A stretch of 64,000 nt of DNA from Prevotella sp. (GTDB taxonomy: Bacteria; Bacteroidota; Bacteroidia; Bacteroidales; Bacteroidaceae), in contig JAFPME010000020.1 in NCBI GenBank assembly GCA_017402445.1, forward strand, positions 1 through 64,000, given 5' to 3'. Shown in pieces: positions 60,801-64,000 of the stretch. Positions within the stretch are counted from its first letter, which is position 1; each line of letters starts with the position of its first letter. A model generated the notes under the pieces. The model worked only from the letters and a program-made list of their open reading frames with translations. It did no database searches and was not told the DNA's origin. The translations under genes and the position numbers were made by a program.

Positions 60801-63464
60801 CTGGAACTGCTGTTTGAATTGATTCAGAAGTCGCTCAATCTGCTTGACAGCATCTTGCTGATAGCTCTTCGGCAGCAGTCCCGACAGGGGATGGCCTGCT
60901 GGCTCCCCGGCTATCTGGAAGAGTGCTTCCAAGTCGAGTGTGGTCTCTACCCAGCGTTCCAGCTTCTCGCGATTGATGTCGGAAGCCTTCGGAAGCAGCG
61001 TCTTGATTTCGTCGCCTTCTATGCTGAGATAGCGCGAAATACAGTCGTAGAGAGAGTAACCTGATGCTTGTTTCTTATGTAGTTTCTCTATGTATCCGAT
61101 GAGTTGCTGCCTATGTGCGTACAACCGGTCGGAGATATTCTTGTATTGTTCGGGCTCCTTGATGTGGACTACGTTGAGGGCTTCTTGCATCTGCGAGAGG
61201 AAATGCGCCTTGGTGACCTTGTTTGAGTGCAGCTCCAGGCAGAACGGGGCAAGCCCTATCTTAGCCAAACGCTTCTGTACTACTTCCAGAGCTGCCATCT
61301 TCTCGGCCACGAACAACACGCGCTTGTCGTGATAAAGCGCATTGGCAATCATATTGGTGATGGTCTGGCTCTTACCTGTTCCCGGAGGTCCGTAGAGAAT
61401 GAAGCTCTTTCCCAGACCGCTTTCCACGACTGCTTCCAGTTGCGAAGAGTCAACATCCACGGGAATGGAATAGTCGGAAGGCTGGCCCTTACGGTCTATT
61501 TCCCTGGCGTCGATGATGCTGTCTGTGTCCTTCAGCGCCACGCGGCCTTCCATAAGGCTCTTCACCACGTCGTTCTCTTTCAGCAGCTCTGCGTTGTTGT
61601 GGATGTCGTTCCACATGACGAACTTGTTGAAAGAGAACAAGCCGAGCAGAGCTTCTTCCATCACGTTCCACCTCGAGATGCTCTTGATAGCCTCGCGGAT
61701 GGTGGCCAGCACGATGTTCACGTCGATGCCTTCCTTGTCCTCGGGCATGACGTCGAGCATTGAAAGATTGATTTTGAACTGTTGCTTGAGCAGTTCCACC
61801 AGTGTGATGTTCAGAATGGTCTCTTCGTCGCGTGTCCGCAGTATGTAGTTGTTGCTTGTCTTGCGGATGATGTCGACTGGCATCAGCAGCAATGGCGCGT
61901 AACGCGGGATAACGCTTTTCTCGTTTTCGAACCATTTCAGCAATCCGATGGCGAGGAAAAGCGTGTTGGCACCATTCTCTTCGAGCGAGTTTCGCGATGC
62001 TCGGTAAATGAATTTCAGCGCTGAGGCCAGTTCGCTCTCGCTCAGATAGGAAATGAGATGGTGATTGTTCTTCACCTCCTCGCTCACCATTTGCCTGAGT
62101 TCAGAGGCTTGCAGCTTGCTGTCGTAGATGCCGCTTTCCGTGGGTTCAATCTGTTTTTGCGGGTAATGCACGATGGAATAGTCCACACCAGCGTGCAGAT
62201 TGTCCTCCATGGCATCCATGTCGAACGTCACGAAGGGGACTACTCTACGTCCCAGCCTACAGTTGATCAGGTTATTGCGGAGCGAGAAGTCGAGCAGTTT
62301 GCGTTCCCAGATGATTTGTTTGGTGACTTCTGTCTCCTGATTGTCAAGATGCAGGGCATAGTGGTCCTGCTTCTTGATTTCCACCGTGGCGTGTTCGCGA
62401 CCTGTCGTGTCCTGCACCACTGACCACTTGCCGTCTTCCATGACGCGCTGTGGCAAGGGACGTATGCCGTCGAGACGGCAACGATGCACGTCGACAAACA
62501 TAATGAAGGCATTCTCGTCGTGTATTTTCTGGTCAGCAGCAACCACGGCCTCGTCGAAACTCACAGAACGCGACTGCGTGATGAATGTGGTTTCCACAAG
62601 CACGATGTTCGAGATGCCGTCGGCCGACTCCTTTAACAGGTAGGAACTGTCGTCGCATACATCCTGCGAATAGTACTGTTCGGTGAGCCAGGCACCCACA
62701 AAAGCATGCCCACGCATGATGACCAGCAGCGGATGAATGCCTATATTCTCAAGACACGAGGCGAAAAGAAGCGTTGTGTCGAGACAGGTGCCGAGCTTCT
62801 CCTGCAGCACACGGTCGGCCAGACGTACGCGCTGCCCCTGACGTTCAAACGATGCTGGCGGCTCGCTGTACACAATTCCCTGCGAACGGAGTGCTTCGTA
62901 GACGGCGGCCACCTGAAAACGTACGCGATTGCGATCCTGTGTCTGATAGGCATCCAGCGAGTCAGAATCGGTCCACTTCTTCAAGAATGTCGATGCTTCT
63001 ACGCTGACAGCCGACAATGCGGGATGGTTCGGTGTGACGAAAGAAGCCAGCAGATGCGGCATCACGCCAACTCCCGCCCATTGGTCGTAGGGCTGAAGCA
63101 TCACCTGATGGGCCTTGTGCAGCACTTGCTCGCCGTCAACCGTGACAGTCAGTACGAACTGTGATGGAACAGCTTCGGTCAGCGATAGCATTTTCTCGTG
63201 GGTCGGCTCAATGCGCAAGTCCTTTACTTGCATGGCACCTGCATGGGGAACGACGTCGATGGTAACTTCCGAGCGGCGTATCACATCGCCTTCCACACAT
63301 ACCTGTACATGATGCCAGTCTTCGGCGTCCTGATTTTCCAGCACGCAGCGCAGACAGGCCTGCACTCCATTCAGCAACATTGATTCGTTGAGCGTTGGCA
63401 AAAACTCCAACACCACTCTTCCGTTTCGTTTCCCGTTGATTGTCATCTCGCCTTCCATAACCAC
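57885..63464 (-). CDS. Very large SF1 helicase: DUF4011/transglutaminase-like N terminus, Vsr-like nuclease, DUF3320-type C terminus
   Basis: 1859 residues. Around 215-265 the sequence [24 protein letters not shown] and GHAFVGAWL looks like a transglutaminase-type Cys/His core. A DUF4011-like region (about 385-560) follows ([22 protein letters not shown]). Walker A [15 protein letters not shown] is near 690, and Walker B [13 protein letters not shown] near 1235. The SF1 C-terminal motifs include [15 protein letters not shown] and [18 protein letters not shown]. At about 1530-1640 [37 protein letters not shown] is a Vsr/MTES-type nuclease, then a DUF3320-like tail. Helicase-plus-Vsr giants of this kind occur among anti-phage systems, so defence is likely but unproved. 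The ATG may be at 63464, 63458 or 63446. Confidence 0.85.
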   Translation of the reverse strand: [1859 protein letters not shown]

Positions 63465-63527
63465 AGATCTTTAGTCTTGATAAAACCATTAACAGACACG
63501 CACCCGATGCGTCCCCATAATTGAGTG

Positions 63528-63535
63528 CAAATATA
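63528..63535 (-). promoter_or_regulatory. -7 element (TATATTTG) for the giant helicase gene
   Basis: On the minus strand 64 bases before the first ATG; an imperfect -33 (TTGT) lies upstream. Confidence 0.5.
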
Positions 63536-63605
63536 CAGAATTATTTTCTAAACAAGTGCTTTTTTACACATTTTTACTGCGCGTATGCGCTAAAATGCAA
63601 ACAAG

Positions 63606-63638
63606 AAACCGGCACTTGCGAAGCGCAGGTGCCGGTTT
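63606..63638 (-). terminator. Terminator after the MFS gene
   Basis: AAACCGGCACTTGCG (63606-63620) pairs with CGCAGGTGCCGGTTT (63624-63638), 15 pairs with one G:T and an AAG loop. It lies 50 bases after the MFS stop. Confidence 0.8.
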
Positions 63639-63687
63639 ACTGTTTGTCTTTCTCTGAAGCCTTTGTTTTCAGGCTCCATGTTTTGGC

Positions 63688-64000
63688 TTATACCGGAATG
63701 TCCTTGTTTACGTTCTTGCAGCCGGAGAGGGCATAGTAGAACATGTAGGCCATGGCGAGCAGGTAGACAAAGTAGCTCGGCATGTAGCCCATGAAGTCGG
63801 CGAAGAAGTTCTGCACCACGGGCAGCACGCCACCGCCTACCACCATCATCATGAAGATGCCGCTGGCCTGAGCTGTGTACTTGCCCAGTCCCTCGGTGGC
63901 GAGGTTGAAGATGGAGGCCCACATCACAGAGGTGCACAGTCCGCAGAGCACCAACAGCAGCGCGCTCAGCGGCACCACAACCGTTGAGAACGATCCCTCA
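63688..64000 (-). CDS. FHS-family sugar MFS permease, C-terminal part
   Basis: About 104 C-terminal residues are in the window; the frame stays open to the right edge, so the start is outside. GLCTSVMWASIFNLATEGLGKYTAQASGIFMMMVVGGGVLPVVQNFFADFMG matches the last third of fucose/glucose/galactose:H+ symporters (FHS family), ending with a helix and SGCKNVNKDIPV. The sugar cannot be assigned. Confidence 0.85.
   Translation of the reverse strand, partial: EGSFSTVVVPLSALLLVLCGLCTSVMWASIFNLATEGLGKYTAQASGIFMMMVVGGGVLPVVQNFFADFMGYMPSYFVYLLAMAYMFYYALSGCKNVNKDIPV

Overview
The window looks like chromosomal DNA of a Prevotella-like member of the Bacteroidales. Three things point there. Most promoters I can read fit the Bacteroidetes primary-sigma pattern TTTG-N19-20-TAnnTTTG. 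The gene families are typical of the group: DUF4837, DUF4876, DUF6850, DUF4922, PepSY-like proteins, SecG with a long Ala/Glu tail, and a TonB receptor with a carboxypeptidase-like N-terminal domain. Intergenic spaces also carry G/C-rich palindromes familiar from Prevotella. No species is assigned.

Layout. 1-5653 is a sulfur locus on the minus strand: an O-acetylhomoserine sulfhydrylase-type enzyme, CysK, a DsrE-like protein, a TusA-like protein, a family 2 encapsulin shell with an inserted cyclic-nucleotide-binding-like domain, and the start of a gene directly abutting the shell that is probably its cargo. An Lrp/AsnC regulator is divergent, and both promoters sit in one short regulatory interval. 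This is the most interesting biology in the window: a protein nanocompartment packaged with a persulfide relay and sulfur assimilation. 6355-8744 holds a YolD/Y-family polymerase pair and a small unknown protein. 8993-16883 is tRNA-His followed by a conserved housekeeping run (rlmN, DUF4837, pdxA, flippase-like, sigma-54 activator, lptE, TPR protein, secG). 17029-24234 is an AraC regulator divergent from a tripartite ABC exporter operon. 24421-31718 has a secreted YD-like protein, a GPH sugar symporter, a remarkable glycosyltransferase/DUF4922/SpoIID fusion, and an AmpG-like permease. 31928-34883 is the agmatine-to-putrescine pathway (aguA, aguB) with a DIP1984 protein. 35031-42411 carries a FetAB-like pair with a degenerate ATPase, a secreted nuclease, a UvrD-DnaQ fusion helicase, an FKBP isomerase and a bile-acid-symporter-family protein. 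42475-45186 is a serine-type sulfatase with its radical-SAM maturase. 45960-53035 is a TonB-receptor operon with surface and secreted proteins. 53585-64000 has an M16 peptidase, a PepSY-like protein, a lipoprotein, a very large DUF4011/DUF3320-type helicase and the end of a sugar MFS permease.

The noncoding DNA is unusually structured. Four arrays are built on the same 22-base ruler (15-base palindrome-like unit plus 7-base spacer) but with different sequences (5997-6106, 24236-24338, 45530-45639, 53232-53310). Three tracts keep an exact 8-base register of CG-ended octamers with occasional slips (about 32952-33017, 45850-45939, 49450-49534). A roughly 62-base repeat carrying a complete promoter occurs three times, in tandem before the FKBP gene and once before the sulfatase. 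A G/C-rich palindrome family occurs at several sites, and one copy is translated inside tusA.

All functional statements rest on reading motifs and family memory; no database search was run. Start codons were moved inward from the longest open frame wherever an ATG with a signal peptide, a family-like N terminus or a promoter position favoured it.
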